From Emticicia aquatilis (GTDB taxonomy: Bacteria > Bacteroidota > Bacteroidia > Cytophagales > Spirosomataceae), in the NCBI RefSeq assembly GCF_014644295.1, contig NZ_BMKK01000006.1, positions 124,001 through 188,000 of the forward strand: DNA of 64,000 nt, read 5' to 3'. The translations under genes were made by a program, and so were the position numbers. The notes under the pieces are model-generated. The model was not told the origin of the DNA. It saw only the letters and a list, made by a program, of their open reading frames with translations, and made no database searches. Shown in pieces: positions 8,852 to 17,718 of this stretch (positions are counted from its first letter, which is position 1; each line of letters opens with the position of its first letter).

Positions 8852-10456
8852 ATGAAAAAAATAGGATATATATTAACAATACTGACAGTATTTGCTACGG
8901 CTTGTACTGACAAGTTTGAAGAAATCAACACCGACCCAAACAAAACAAGTGCGGCGGTCTTCAACCCTAATTACTTATTGTCGCAGTCACAGTACGAATA
9001 CGGAAACACTGGATATTCTCAGTTGTTGTTCCAAAGTATGTGGACTCAGGTTTTGGCTTCTACGTTTTCGTATTATGGCAATGGCGATAAATACGTTGCA
9101 TCGGGTAGCTTTGTAGCGTACCAAGGTCGTGTTCATGAAGAAACTTACCGTGCAGCATCTTTGTCTTACGAAATGATGAATTTGGTAAAAGACAAACCAG
9201 AGATGTCGAACCTATATAATGTAGGCACAATCATGAAAGTGCTTTGTTTAGCACGTATCACTGATTGCTATGGTGATGTTCCTTATTCGCAAGCTCTTAA
9301 AGCTAAAGAAGGTATCACTTTACCAAAATACGATTCTCAATCAAGCATTTACCCTGCCATGTTGACTGAATTAGATGCTGCGGTTACGGCTCTTAGTACT
9401 TCTAAAACAAAACCAACCGCTGATTTAATCTACGGTGGAGATGTGGCTAAATGGAAAAAATTCGGTTATTCTTTGATGTTGCGTTTGGCCATGCGTTTAT
9501 CGAAAGTTGATGCAGCTGCTGCTAAAACTTGGGCAGAAAAAGCGTATGCTGGTGGTGTTTTCACAAGCATCGACGATAACGCTAAAGTTTTGACTGATAA
9601 TGCAACAGCAGGAAATAACACAAGTGGTGCATTGAGAGTACCTGACGATTACCGTGAGGTTCGTTGGAGCAAAACTTTCATTGATTATTTGAAAGCTACT
9701 TCTGACCCACGTGTAAGTGCTATTGCTGAGGTTGCACAAGCTGGATATGCTAACAACACAAACCAAGCTTTAGCTGGCGATAATTCAGCGGCAGCTCAAA
9801 TCGGTCTTCCGAATGGCTATGACCTAAATGGTGGTGCTACTGATATTGCCAAACACCCACAATATCCAGGTGCTTCGGGTACTGGTGCTGATGTAGCTCG
9901 TGTAGGTAAATACTCTCGCCCACGTACATCAATTTTCATTGATAGAAGTGGCGTGAATTTTGTACTAACTTATGCAGAAACCGAATTGTTATTGGCAGAA
10001 GCTAAAGTAAAAGGTTGGAATGTTGGTGCAACAACTGCGGCAGACCACTATAAAAATGGTGTGAAAGCGGCAGCAGCTTCATTAGCACAGTTTAATACTA
10101 CAGCCGCTGGAGATGCTGCGGTAGCAAAAGCTGTTTCAGAAATGGATGCTTACTTAGCTAAAAACCCATTGAATGTAAGCTCAACAGATGCTTCTATCAA
10201 ACAAATCAATGAGCAGATTTGGGTAACAACAGGTATTACATTCAACTTTATCGAAAACTGGTCTAACTGGCGTCGTTCGGGCTATCCTGCTCTAACTCCT
10301 GTTGTATATCCAAACGGATTCTCTGGCGGAACTATTCCAAGAAGAATTCCTTACAAATCAACAGAGCCATCATACAACCCAGAAAACTATAAAACTGCAG
10401 TTGCAGGTATCTCAGGTGGAGATACTTTCACAGCAAGAGTTTGGTGGGATAAATAA
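8852..10456 (+). CDS. SusD/RagB-family nutrient-binding outer membrane lipoprotein
   Basis: 534 residues with a type II signal peptide: ILTVFATAC places the lipidated Cys at residue 18, followed by TDKFEEINTDPNKT, the usual opening of SusD-like proteins. The fold is the TPR-like alpha-helical SusD type, of the subgroup often annotated SusD-like_2; the terminal part contains NFIENWSNWRRSGYPALTP, typical of the family. It sits on the cell surface as the lid of the SusC barrel and captures the ligand. Only 12 bp separate it from susC, implying cotranscription. A strong hairpin follows the gene. The ligand cannot be inferred. Confidence 0.95.
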   Translation: MKKIGYILTILTVFATACTDKFEEINTDPNKTSAAVFNPNYLLSQSQYEYGNTGYSQLLFQSMWTQVLASTFSYYGNGDKYVASGSFVAYQGRVHEETYRAASLSYEMMNLVKDKPEMSNLYNVGTIMKVLCLARITDCYGDVPYSQALKAKEGITLPKYDSQSSIYPAMLTELDAAVTALSTSKTKPTADLIYGGDVAKWKKFGYSLMLRLAMRLSKVDAAAAKTWAEKAYAGGVFTSIDDNAKVLTDNATAGNNTSGALRVPDDYREVRWSKTFIDYLKATSDPRVSAIAEVAQAGYANNTNQALAGDNSAAAQIGLPNGYDLNGGATDIAKHPQYPGASGTGADVARVGKYSRPRTSIFIDRSGVNFVLTYAETELLLAEAKVKGWNVGATTAADHYKNGVKAAAASLAQFNTTAAGDAAVAKAVSEMDAYLAKNPLNVSSTDASIKQINEQIWVTTGITFNFIENWSNWRRSGYPALTPVVYPNGFSGGTIPRRIPYKSTEPSYNPENYKTAVAGISGGDTFTARVWWDK

Positions 10457-10490
10457 TCTTATTAGTAGATTTGTTTCATAATAGTTAATA

Positions 10491-10520
10491 GAAACGGGGC
10501 AGTATCTGCTCCGTTTCTTT
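10491..10520. terminator. Terminator after susD, convergent with permease
   Basis: GAAACGGGGCA (10491-10501) pairs with TGCTCCGTTTC (10507-10517) over a 5-nt loop, with one G-T pair, and is followed by TTTCGTTT. Confidence 0.85.
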
Positions 10521-10523
10521 CGT

Positions 10524-11840
10524 TTAAGACAAATCTGCGTTAAAAAACTTAGCTAAAACATAGCTTCCGAGCAGAATACCAAAGAACACCAACGATAAAT
10601 TGAAGTTATAAACAATCAATGCCACCAAAGCCACAGAAGCGATAACTAAAGCAATAATTGGCGAAACTGGATAAAACGGTACTTGAAAAGGACGTTTAAG
10701 TTTAGGTTCTTTTTTGCGTAAAACCAATAACGAAACCATCGAAAAAATATACATCGTCAAAGCACCAAAAGCCGAAAGAATGATAATATCTGCCGTTGAA
10801 TTGCTCAAAAGTGCCACAATTCCGAAAACCATGTTCAACAGTAAAGCGTTGGCTGGAGTTTTGAATTTTGGGTGAACATTGCCCATAAATTTTGGAGCAT
10901 TTCCTACCCTACCAAACTCAAAAGTTGCACGTCCTGCCGCCAAAACTAAGCCATGAAACGATGCAATGAGTCCGCAAGTGCCAATGCCAACTATCAATTG
11001 ATAAACCCCGCTCGTATCACTCATAATTTTGCTCATAGCCATTGGTAAAGGCGAGTCAGTTACGCTTCCATCTGCTTTATAAACGATTGATTCCCAGCCG
11101 TTTATTCCGACTGCCGTAATGAAAGTCAGCACACACAAAACCACCAAAGTAGCCATTGCTGAGCCAAATCCCCACGTAATATCTTTTTGTGGATTATTCG
11201 ATTCTTCGGCCACATTTGCCAAACCTTCAATTCCCAAAAAAAACCAAATCGCAAACGGCAAAGCCGCAAAAGCTCCACTCCAACCATTCGGCAAATTATT
11301 AGTCAATAAGTTTTTCGCTTCAAATTTCGGAAAAGTGAAATACCAAAAAATAATCAAACCCAAAACCGCTAAAATCGTGATAATCAGTTCAAATGCTGAG
11401 GCGAGTTTGGTGCCAAGTATATTGAGTAAAGTAAAAACCAAATAAGCTCCAATGGCTACTCCCAAAATAGAAAGTTGCGGAAAAACCGCATTGAAATAAG
11501 CCCCGATTCCAACCGCAATAGCGGGTGGAGCAAACAAAAATTCAATGTTTTGAGCCATTCCCGCCAGAAATCCCCACTTTTTCCCCAAAGCTCGATTCGC
11601 ATAGTCAAAAGCACCACCCGCTTGCGGAATCGCACAAGCCAATTCGGCATAACTCAACGAAAACGTAACATAAAGAATAATCACAAAAAAAGTGGCAACC
11701 GCCATTCCGAACGTACCGCCTTTTTCGAGGCCGAGATTCCAACCAAAGTACATTCCAGAAATTACGTATCCAACGCCCAGCCCCCAAAGGAGTGTTGGTG
11801 TAAGGCTTTTTTGAAGTTTTTGTTCGTTAGGGTTCGACAT
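10524..11840 (-). CDS. eat: APC-superfamily permease, ethanolamine permease type
   Basis: 438 residues with about twelve membrane helices. The N-terminal stretch GVGYVISGMYFGWNLGLEKGG and the block EFLFAPPAIAVGIGAY are characteristic of the ethanolamine permease branch of the amino acid/polyamine/organocation superfamily. It would import ethanolamine, or a related small amine or amino acid, across the inner membrane. No ethanolamine ammonia-lyase, aldehyde dehydrogenase or shell-protein gene is in the window, so a catabolic use cannot be shown; an amino acid substrate is the alternative. It is transcribed towards the SusD terminator and stands alone. Confidence 0.8.
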   Translation of the reverse strand: MSNPNEQKLQKSLTPTLLWGLGVGYVISGMYFGWNLGLEKGGTFGMAVATFFVIILYVTFSLSYAELACAIPQAGGAFDYANRALGKKWGFLAGMAQNIEFLFAPPAIAVGIGAYFNAVFPQLSILGVAIGAYLVFTLLNILGTKLASAFELIITILAVLGLIIFWYFTFPKFEAKNLLTNNLPNGWSGAFAALPFAIWFFLGIEGLANVAEESNNPQKDITWGFGSAMATLVVLCVLTFITAVGINGWESIVYKADGSVTDSPLPMAMSKIMSDTSGVYQLIVGIGTCGLIASFHGLVLAAGRATFEFGRVGNAPKFMGNVHPKFKTPANALLLNMVFGIVALLSNSTADIIILSAFGALTMYIFSMVSLLVLRKKEPKLKRPFQVPFYPVSPIIALVIASVALVALIVYNFNLSLVFFGILLGSYVLAKFFNADLS

Positions 11841-12168
11841 GGCAAGGTTTTAGTGTTGAATTAATATCTTTAAAGTAAGGTTTTTAATCGCAAAAAATCA
11901 AGAGATATACCCTGCGAATCTAAAAATCTTATAAATCCTGTTATGTTTTGGTTTATGTTCTGTAATTTTGTAAAAAACTCCCAAGTAATGTCTCATACGT
12001 CTGCCTTTCGATGTTGTTGTTGCTGTCTGTAATTGTATTACTCTGCTAACTGTTCCCAAACAATAGCTATCCTATATTTTCCTAAATACAAAGAGTTTTG
12101 ATAGAATCATTGATGAAACTATTTCATTCACTCATTCACTCATTCGCTCATTCACTCATTAAATTTCT
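11841..12168. other. Intergenic region upstream of cysS, 328 bp
   Basis: Spacer between the divergent permease and cysS genes. A TAATTTTG box at 11963-11970 resembles a -7 element, but the nearest TTTG is only 12 bp upstream, so no promoter is called. The right end carries an 8-bp tandem repeat (12125-12160). No ORF, RNA gene or strong hairpin is supported. Confidence 0.55.
12125..12160. repeat. 8-bp tandem repeat abutting the cysS start
   Basis: Four and a half copies of CATTCACT (the third copy is CATTCGCT), ending 8 bp before the cysS ATG. Any transcript starting upstream carries this unstructured pyrimidine-rich run at the ribosome landing site. Copy number could vary by slippage. Confidence 0.85.
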
Positions 12169-13656
12169 ATGCAAAATCTGAAAATTTATAATACGCTAAC
12201 TCGCCAAAAAGAAGAATTTCAGTCCATCACGCCCAACCACGTGGGTATGTACGTTTGTGGGCCTACTGTTTACAACAATGTTCACTTGGGCAATGTCCGC
12301 ACGTTTATGACTTTCGATGTGCTTTATCGTTACCTTACTCATATTGGCTACAAAGTACGTTATGTGCGAAATATCACCGACGTTGGTCACTTAGTAGGCG
12401 ACGGCGACGAGGGTGAGGATAAAATCGGCAAAATGGCGAAGCTCGAAAAACTCGAACCAATGGAAATCGTACAACGCTATACCAACGATTTTCACACGGT
12501 TTTGGAGCAATTCAATTTCTTGCCACCAAGCATTGAGCCAACCGCAACTGGACACTTGATTGAGCAAATTGAGGCAGTTAAAACCCTAATAGAAAAAGGA
12601 TTAGCTTACGAATCGAACGGTTCGGTTTATTTTGATATTAATAAATACAACGAAGGCGGGCACGACTATGGCAAACTTTCGGGTAGAATTTTGGAAGACC
12701 TTTTGAATGAAACACGTGAGTTAGATGGACAAGCCGAAAAACGCAATCCGCTTGATTTTGCGATTTGGAAAAAAGCAAATCCAGAACATATCATGCAATG
12801 GAAAAGTCCGTGGGGAATGGGCTTTCCAGGCTGGCACTTAGAATGTACTTGCATGAGTACCAAATATTTAGGGGCTCAGTTCGATATTCACGGCGGTGGA
12901 ATGGATTTAAAATTCCCGCACCACGAATGCGAAATTGCACAAGGTGTCGGTATCACGGGCAAAGAACCAGTAAAATATTGGATGCACTCGAATATGCTTA
13001 CCGTAAACGGCCAAAAGATGTCGAAATCTTTGGGAAATTCGTTTTTACCAGCCGAACTCTTTGCAGGAAATCACCCATTACTTGAGCAACCTTACAGCCC
13101 AATGACGGTGCGTTTCTTCATGTTGCAATCACAATACAGAAGTACGCTTGATTTCTCGAACGATGCCCTAAAAGCAGCACAAAAAGGCTTCAGAAGATTG
13201 ACAAATGGCCTCAGAATTGTAAAAACGCTAACTTTCGAGCCAGCAGAAGTAGCCACCGACGAAAAGAAAAAACAAGACATCGAAAAATCAATCGTTGCAT
13301 TTTATGATGCCATGAACGATGATTTGAATACCGCCGTAGCGATTGCACAATTATTCAATTTACTGAAATATGTAAACATGATTTACATGAATCAGTTGCA
13401 ACCAGCCGCTATCGGAGAAGGAACTTTCAATGAGTTAAAATACAAGTTTGTACTTTTCATTGAAGGAATCTTAGGTTTGAAAGAAGAAAAAGCCGAAAAC
13501 TCAGATGCGGTACTGAACGGAATGTTGAATCTTTACCGAGAATACAAAGCCGCTCAACAATACGATAAAGTTGACGAAATCAGAAGCTATTTCAAAGCCA
13601 ACGGAATGTCAATCAAAGACATGAAACACCGCATTGATTGGGCTTGGGAGGAGTAA
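12169..13656 (+). CDS. cysS: Cysteinyl-tRNA synthetase
   Basis: 495 residues, class I aminoacyl-tRNA synthetase that charges tRNA-Cys in the cytoplasm. Visible motifs: VCGPTVYNNVHLGN with zinc-ligand Cys30 and the HIGH variant HLGN (39-42), the zinc-region block GWHLECTCM and HHECE, and the KMSKS loop as KMSKSLGN. The C-terminal helical anticodon-binding part ends in AWEE. Length fits bacterial CysRS. The ATG is the first in frame and begins the conserved MQNLKIYNTLTRQKE. The gene stands alone between an 8-bp tandem repeat and a palindromic repeat cluster. Confidence 0.98.
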   Translation: MQNLKIYNTLTRQKEEFQSITPNHVGMYVCGPTVYNNVHLGNVRTFMTFDVLYRYLTHIGYKVRYVRNITDVGHLVGDGDEGEDKIGKMAKLEKLEPMEIVQRYTNDFHTVLEQFNFLPPSIEPTATGHLIEQIEAVKTLIEKGLAYESNGSVYFDINKYNEGGHDYGKLSGRILEDLLNETRELDGQAEKRNPLDFAIWKKANPEHIMQWKSPWGMGFPGWHLECTCMSTKYLGAQFDIHGGGMDLKFPHHECEIAQGVGITGKEPVKYWMHSNMLTVNGQKMSKSLGNSFLPAELFAGNHPLLEQPYSPMTVRFFMLQSQYRSTLDFSNDALKAAQKGFRRLTNGLRIVKTLTFEPAEVATDEKKKQDIEKSIVAFYDAMNDDLNTAVAIAQLFNLLKYVNMIYMNQLQPAAIGEGTFNELKYKFVLFIEGILGLKEEKAENSDAVLNGMLNLYREYKAAQQYDKVDEIRSYFKANGMSIKDMKHRIDWAWEE

Positions 13657-13670
13657 GAAACCTTACAAGA

Positions 13671-13822
13671 TGTCCCAGCGGGACTAAATATTGGTAGATT
13701 CAATCAAAAGAGTTACCTATCGAAATGCCGTAGGTATGACATATATTACCGTTGCATACCTACGGCATGATAAAATGCCTGTTTTTCTTGTATTGCTACC
13801 AATATTTTACCCCTACGGGGTA
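13671..13822. repeat. REP-like nested inverted-repeat element, about 150 bp
   Basis: Outer arms ACTAAATATTGGTAG (13683-13697) and CTACCAATATTTTAC (13796-13810) are inverted copies. Inner arms ATGCCGTAGGTATG (13725-13738) and CATACCTACGGCAT (13755-13768) match perfectly. Each end has a small hairpin, GTCCC-AGC-GGGAC on the left and ACCCC-TAC-GGGGT on the right. A half copy of the same words lies at 60777-60860, so this is a dispersed family. No coding capacity. Confidence 0.85.
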
Positions 13823-13860
13823 TTTCTTAATTTAGTAGGGTTTTACTTCAAGACAGTTTT

Positions 13861-16188
13861 ATGAAAATAGCTTTTTACTTCTATTTTTTGCTTTTATTCT
13901 GTACTGTTTTTAGCTTCGCCCAAACCCCTACCCAAAATCTTCGAGGAAGAGTTTTAGATAAGGAAACTCAACAACCTATACCTGCGGTTTCGGTCATTAT
14001 TTCACCATCAAACAAAGGCACTACTACTGACAACGAAGGCAATTTCCGCTTTGAAAAGCTACCAATCGGGCGTTATTCGCTTACTTTTTCAATGATTGGC
14101 TATGATAAACGTAATCTACCAACGCTCGAAATTGGTAGCGGAAAAGAGTTGATTCTGACCATAGAAATGACCGAAAGTCCACAATTTTTGAAAGAAGTTG
14201 TCGTAAAAGCCGAACAAAACAAAGAAAAAACCTTAAACGAACTCGCCATGGTAAGTGGCAGGCAATTTACGGTGCAGGAAAGCAACCGCTACGCAGGCGG
14301 ATACGCCGACCCCGCACGTATGGCAATGGCGTTTGCGGGCGTAACATCGGCTGGCAATGACCAAAATAACGAAATCGTTATCAGAGGAAATTCTCCCAAA
14401 GGCTTACTTTGGCGTTTGGAGGGAGTAGAAATACCAAACCCTAATCATTTTGGCGATGGACAAGGCTCAACGAGTGGAATCATCAGCATGATAAATAGTG
14501 GAAGTTTGGCAAATTCGGATTTTCTGACTGGAGCATTTCCTGCCGAGTATGGCAATGCCACTTCGGGTGTTTTTGACTTAAAACTACGGAGAGGAAACGA
14601 CCAAAAACACGAATTTATGGGTCAACTAAGTGTCATTGGTTTAGAAGCTGCCGCCGAAGGGCCAATTTCTAAAAATGGAGCTTCTTATCGCTTTAATTTT
14701 CGCTATTCTACGCTCGAACTTTTACTTAAATCAGGGCTACTGGCCATCGAAACGGGTGGATTTAAACCTGCTTACCGAGATATGAATTTTACGCTAAATC
14801 TACCCACCAAAAAAGCAGGAATATTTTCGCTTTGGGGCGTTGGTGGTTTAAATTTCTCAGATGATAATGGCACGACTTTCAGGGCAAACGAACGAAACCA
14901 AATGGGCGTGAGCGGTCTAAGCCATAAAATTTCGACAGGAAGTAAAGGATATTTTTATTCCGTTTTATCGGCCTCAAACGAATCAAACAAGTCATTTCAA
15001 GAGAATTTTATCAATAATACAACTTGGGTAACGACCAATCAGAATCTTTATGCTTATAATAATCTTCGCTTTTCGACACTCTATAATTATAAGATAAACT
15101 CTCGTGGAACAATTCGTACGGGACTTATCATCAGTCGATTAGGCTACAAATTAAACGAAGACCGCCGAGATAATGCCCGAAATACTTTGGTAAATTATCT
15201 CACCGAAAACGATGCTACGCATTTTATTCAAGTATATAGTCAAGCAAAATATAATCTTTCTCAAAAACTGAGTATTACGGGCGGCGTACATTTCAACAGA
15301 TTTTTATTGAATGATAATCAGACCATCGAACCACGTTTTGGTTTACGTTATCAGATTGATGAAAAACAATCGCTCAGTGCTGGTTTTGGTCTTCATAGTC
15401 GGCTTGAACCAATTTCTTTATATCTCTACAAACGTCGCAAAACGGGCGAAACATTTGTTCAACCCAACCGCAATTTGGGCATGACCCGTGCCGCCCATTA
15501 TGTGATTAGCTACGACCGAAGTCTGGGAGAAAACACTCGCCTGAAAATCGAAGGTTACTATCAGAAATTATTTGAAGTACCTGTTGATTCAAACCGCAAA
15601 AATTTCTTTTCGATGCTCAATTCTTCATCAGGTCTGACAACGACAGTGCTTACAAATGACGGTTTGGGCGAAAACCGAGGTTTGGAGTTAACTTTAGAGC
15701 GGTATTTTGCTAAAGGTTATTATTTCTTGCTCACAGGCTCATTATTCGAGTCGAAGTTTAAAGCACGAGACAATCAGTGGAGAAATACGGTTTTTAATAA
15801 TACTTATGCAGGAAATGCTTTGGCAGGAAAGGAGTTTCCGCTTGGCCGACAAAAACAACATTTTTTTGTGATAAATAGCCGATTAATGTGGCGAGGTGGG
15901 AATCGGTACATTCCAATAAATTTGCCAGAATCAATCAAGAAAAACACAACCGTTACCGACGCTACGCAAGCATACGTACCTCGCCTACCCGACTATTGGC
16001 GAATTGATTTAGGAATAGCCTACAAAATCAATAAAATGGGTGCAACATGGACTCTGAGTGCTGATTTACAGAATGTTACGAACCGAAAAAACAAAATTCA
16101 ACAACGCTACAATAGCACCACCAAGCAACTTTATTATAATTATGCCCTACCGATTGTGCCAATTTTGAACTTCAAAGTTGATTTTTGA
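13861..16188 (+). CDS. TonB-dependent receptor with carboxypeptidase-regulatory-like N-terminal domain
   Basis: 775 residues. A signal peptide ends near SFAQ. A CarboxypepD_reg-like beta-sandwich follows (LRGRVLDKETQQPIPAVSV, about 26-110), then a plug region with EVVVKAEQN and VIRGNSPKGLLWRLEGVEIP, then an outer membrane barrel ending LNFKVDF with the terminal Phe needed for barrel assembly. It should import an unknown ligand with TonB energy. It is shorter than SusC and has no SusD beside it, so it belongs to the general receptor class. The downstream gene is convergent. Confidence 0.93.
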   Translation: MKIAFYFYFLLLFCTVFSFAQTPTQNLRGRVLDKETQQPIPAVSVIISPSNKGTTTDNEGNFRFEKLPIGRYSLTFSMIGYDKRNLPTLEIGSGKELILTIEMTESPQFLKEVVVKAEQNKEKTLNELAMVSGRQFTVQESNRYAGGYADPARMAMAFAGVTSAGNDQNNEIVIRGNSPKGLLWRLEGVEIPNPNHFGDGQGSTSGIISMINSGSLANSDFLTGAFPAEYGNATSGVFDLKLRRGNDQKHEFMGQLSVIGLEAAAEGPISKNGASYRFNFRYSTLELLLKSGLLAIETGGFKPAYRDMNFTLNLPTKKAGIFSLWGVGGLNFSDDNGTTFRANERNQMGVSGLSHKISTGSKGYFYSVLSASNESNKSFQENFINNTTWVTTNQNLYAYNNLRFSTLYNYKINSRGTIRTGLIISRLGYKLNEDRRDNARNTLVNYLTENDATHFIQVYSQAKYNLSQKLSITGGVHFNRFLLNDNQTIEPRFGLRYQIDEKQSLSAGFGLHSRLEPISLYLYKRRKTGETFVQPNRNLGMTRAAHYVISYDRSLGENTRLKIEGYYQKLFEVPVDSNRKNFFSMLNSSSGLTTTVLTNDGLGENRGLELTLERYFAKGYYFLLTGSLFESKFKARDNQWRNTVFNNTYAGNALAGKEFPLGRQKQHFFVINSRLMWRGGNRYIPINLPESIKKNTTVTDATQAYVPRLPDYWRIDLGIAYKINKMGATWTLSADLQNVTNRKNKIQQRYNSTTKQLYYNYALPIVPILNFKVDF

Positions 16189-16198
16189 GAAAAAATAT

Positions 16199-16250
16199 AA
16201 CCACAGAATCAATTTCGTGCTAATCTTTAAATCTGTGCCTCCGTGGTAAT
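16199..16250. repeat. Dispersed inverted repeat in a convergent spacer
   Basis: ACCACAGA at 16200-16207 faces TCTGTGCCTCCGTGGT at 16232-16247. The words match the general class of short inverted repeats common in Bacteroidota spacers, and it may end transcription from either side. Confidence 0.6.
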
Positions 16251-16257
16251 GGAAAAT

Positions 16258-17712
16258 TCAACGCAGAACCTGCTTAAAAGTATAGAACAAAACACTTCCA
16301 TACCCCACAATTAGCATCAAATGAAAAGGCACTAAACCGTAGTTACTTAGATATATTTCAATAACCAAAGCCATAATAAAATAGCACATCAACAAAAGCT
16401 CAATCCAAGTGCTTTTACCAATATTTTGGGCCAAATATTTATTTCCTTGCCACGAGTCTGATTGATTGTTTACATTAAACTTAGGTGTACGCACAAAAGG
16501 TGTTTTTCGCCCCATCCAGCCCTCTACCACAGCAATCGAATTATGAAACGAAAGCCCCATCATAAAAAGTAAGAAAAGCACAAAACGCTTCACAAATTCA
16601 AAAAAACCAAGTCCAGTTTTTCGGAAAGAAATCCAATAAAAACACCCCAAAATCACCCAACTGACTTGAAATAAAGCTGTATATCGAAAAAATACATCAA
16701 ATCTATCCGAACTTGAAGTAATAAGCATCACAGGTAAACTCAAAATCGACAAGAAAAATACTGCCACAAAAACCGCACTATTCATTAGATGATAAAAACC
16801 GTGCAACCTCGTAGAAATGCTTAAATGGCTATCCGATAATAATTTACGGAGATTTTTTACGACACATTCGGCCGCACCTTTTGTCCAGCGATATTGCTGA
16901 GATTTGACGGCCGACATGGTTACGGGTAACTCGGCGGGGCATCCAACGTTTTCTAAATACACAAATTTCCAGTCTCTCATCTGAGCTCGATAACTTAGGT
17001 CTAAGTCTTCGGTCAAAGTATCGGCCGACCATCCTCCTGCATCTTCAATCGTACTTTTTCGCCAAACTCCTGCCGTGCCGTTGAAATTGATGAAATGGTT
17101 TTCAGCATTTCGACCACCTTGCTCAATCGTGAAGTGAGCATCTAAGCCAAAACCTTGTAATTGAGTCAGTAAAGAATAGTTTTCGTTGAGGTGCTGCCAG
17201 CGAGTTTGTACAACACCAACGTTTGGAGCAGCAAAATGAGGAATTGTTTTTTGTAGAAAATCAACTGGCGGAACAAAATCAGCATCAAAAATGGCAATAA
17301 ATTCGCCCTTACAGATTTTCATGCCGTAAGCCAAAGCCCCAGCTTTAAATCCTTTTCTATCTGTGCGTCTGATATGCTGAATATCAACGCCAGACGCTTT
17401 AATTTGTTGAATCTTATTAGCTATGATTTCTACCGTTTCATCAGTCGAATCATCTAAAACTTGAATTTCAAAACGTTCTTTCGGGTAGTCAAATTTAGCT
17501 ACGGCATCAATCAACCGCTCAACTACATACAATTCGTTATAAACAGGAAGTTGAATGGTTACGAAAGGAGTTTTATTAATTGATAATTGATAATTAATAA
17601 TTGATAATTGTCTTTTACCTAAATAATTAATAATCAAACTCAACTGCACCAAGCTGTAAGAAAAAATAAAAACCAACGGAATGGCATAAATGACAAGAAT
17701 AAATAGCTCCAT
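16258..17712 (-). CDS. Membrane GT2 glycosyltransferase, cellulose-synthase-like
   Basis: 484 residues. One N-terminal membrane helix is followed by a GT2 catalytic domain (about 50-290) and several C-terminal helices. Processive-type motifs are all visible: VLDDSTDET (first Asp), DADFVPP (DxD), TEDLDLSYRAQ (base TED) and QQYRWTKG (QxxRW). It should polymerise or add sugars from a nucleotide donor at the inner membrane; proteins of this type are often annotated as glucosyl- or glucomannan-like synthases. A dispersed repeat, LSIINYQLSIN in the protein, lies in frame between the first helix and the catalytic domain. The second GT2 gene ends 6 bp upstream, so they form an operon. Confidence 0.9.
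   Translation of the reverse strand: MELFILVIYAIPLVFIFSYSLVQLSLIINYLGKRQLSIINYQLSINKTPFVTIQLPVYNELYVVERLIDAVAKFDYPKERFEIQVLDDSTDETVEIIANKIQQIKASGVDIQHIRRTDRKGFKAGALAYGMKICKGEFIAIFDADFVPPVDFLQKTIPHFAAPNVGVVQTRWQHLNENYSLLTQLQGFGLDAHFTIEQGGRNAENHFINFNGTAGVWRKSTIEDAGGWSADTLTEDLDLSYRAQMRDWKFVYLENVGCPAELPVTMSAVKSQQYRWTKGAAECVVKNLRKLLSDSHLSISTRLHGFYHLMNSAVFVAVFFLSILSLPVMLITSSSDRFDVFFRYTALFQVSWVILGCFYWISFRKTGLGFFEFVKRFVLFLLFMMGLSFHNSIAVVEGWMGRKTPFVRTPKFNVNNQSDSWQGNKYLAQNIGKSTWIELLLMCYFIMALVIEIYLSNYGLVPFHLMLIVGYGSVLFYTFKQVLR
17575..17610. repeat. Dispersed AATTGATAATT repeat inside a coding region
   Basis: Overlapping copies of ATTGATAATT fill 36 bp of the glycosyltransferase gene and read through in frame. 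The same word (as CAATTATCAATT) occurs in the spacer before the coxL-like gene near 49410. Confidence 0.75.
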
Positions 17713-17718
17713 TGACTT

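Noticed and set aside
10524-11840. Part of an ethanolamine utilisation locus or microcompartment
   Set aside because: No ammonia-lyase, shell or aldehyde dehydrogenase genes are in the window; only a lone permease is seen.
11963-11970. Promoter of cysS
   Set aside because: A TAATTTTG box is present, but the only TTTG nearby is 12 bp upstream, outside the usual 19-21 bp range, and the leader would be about 190 nt.
12125-12160. CRISPR-like array
   Set aside because: The units are 8 bp with no spacers; it is a simple tandem repeat.
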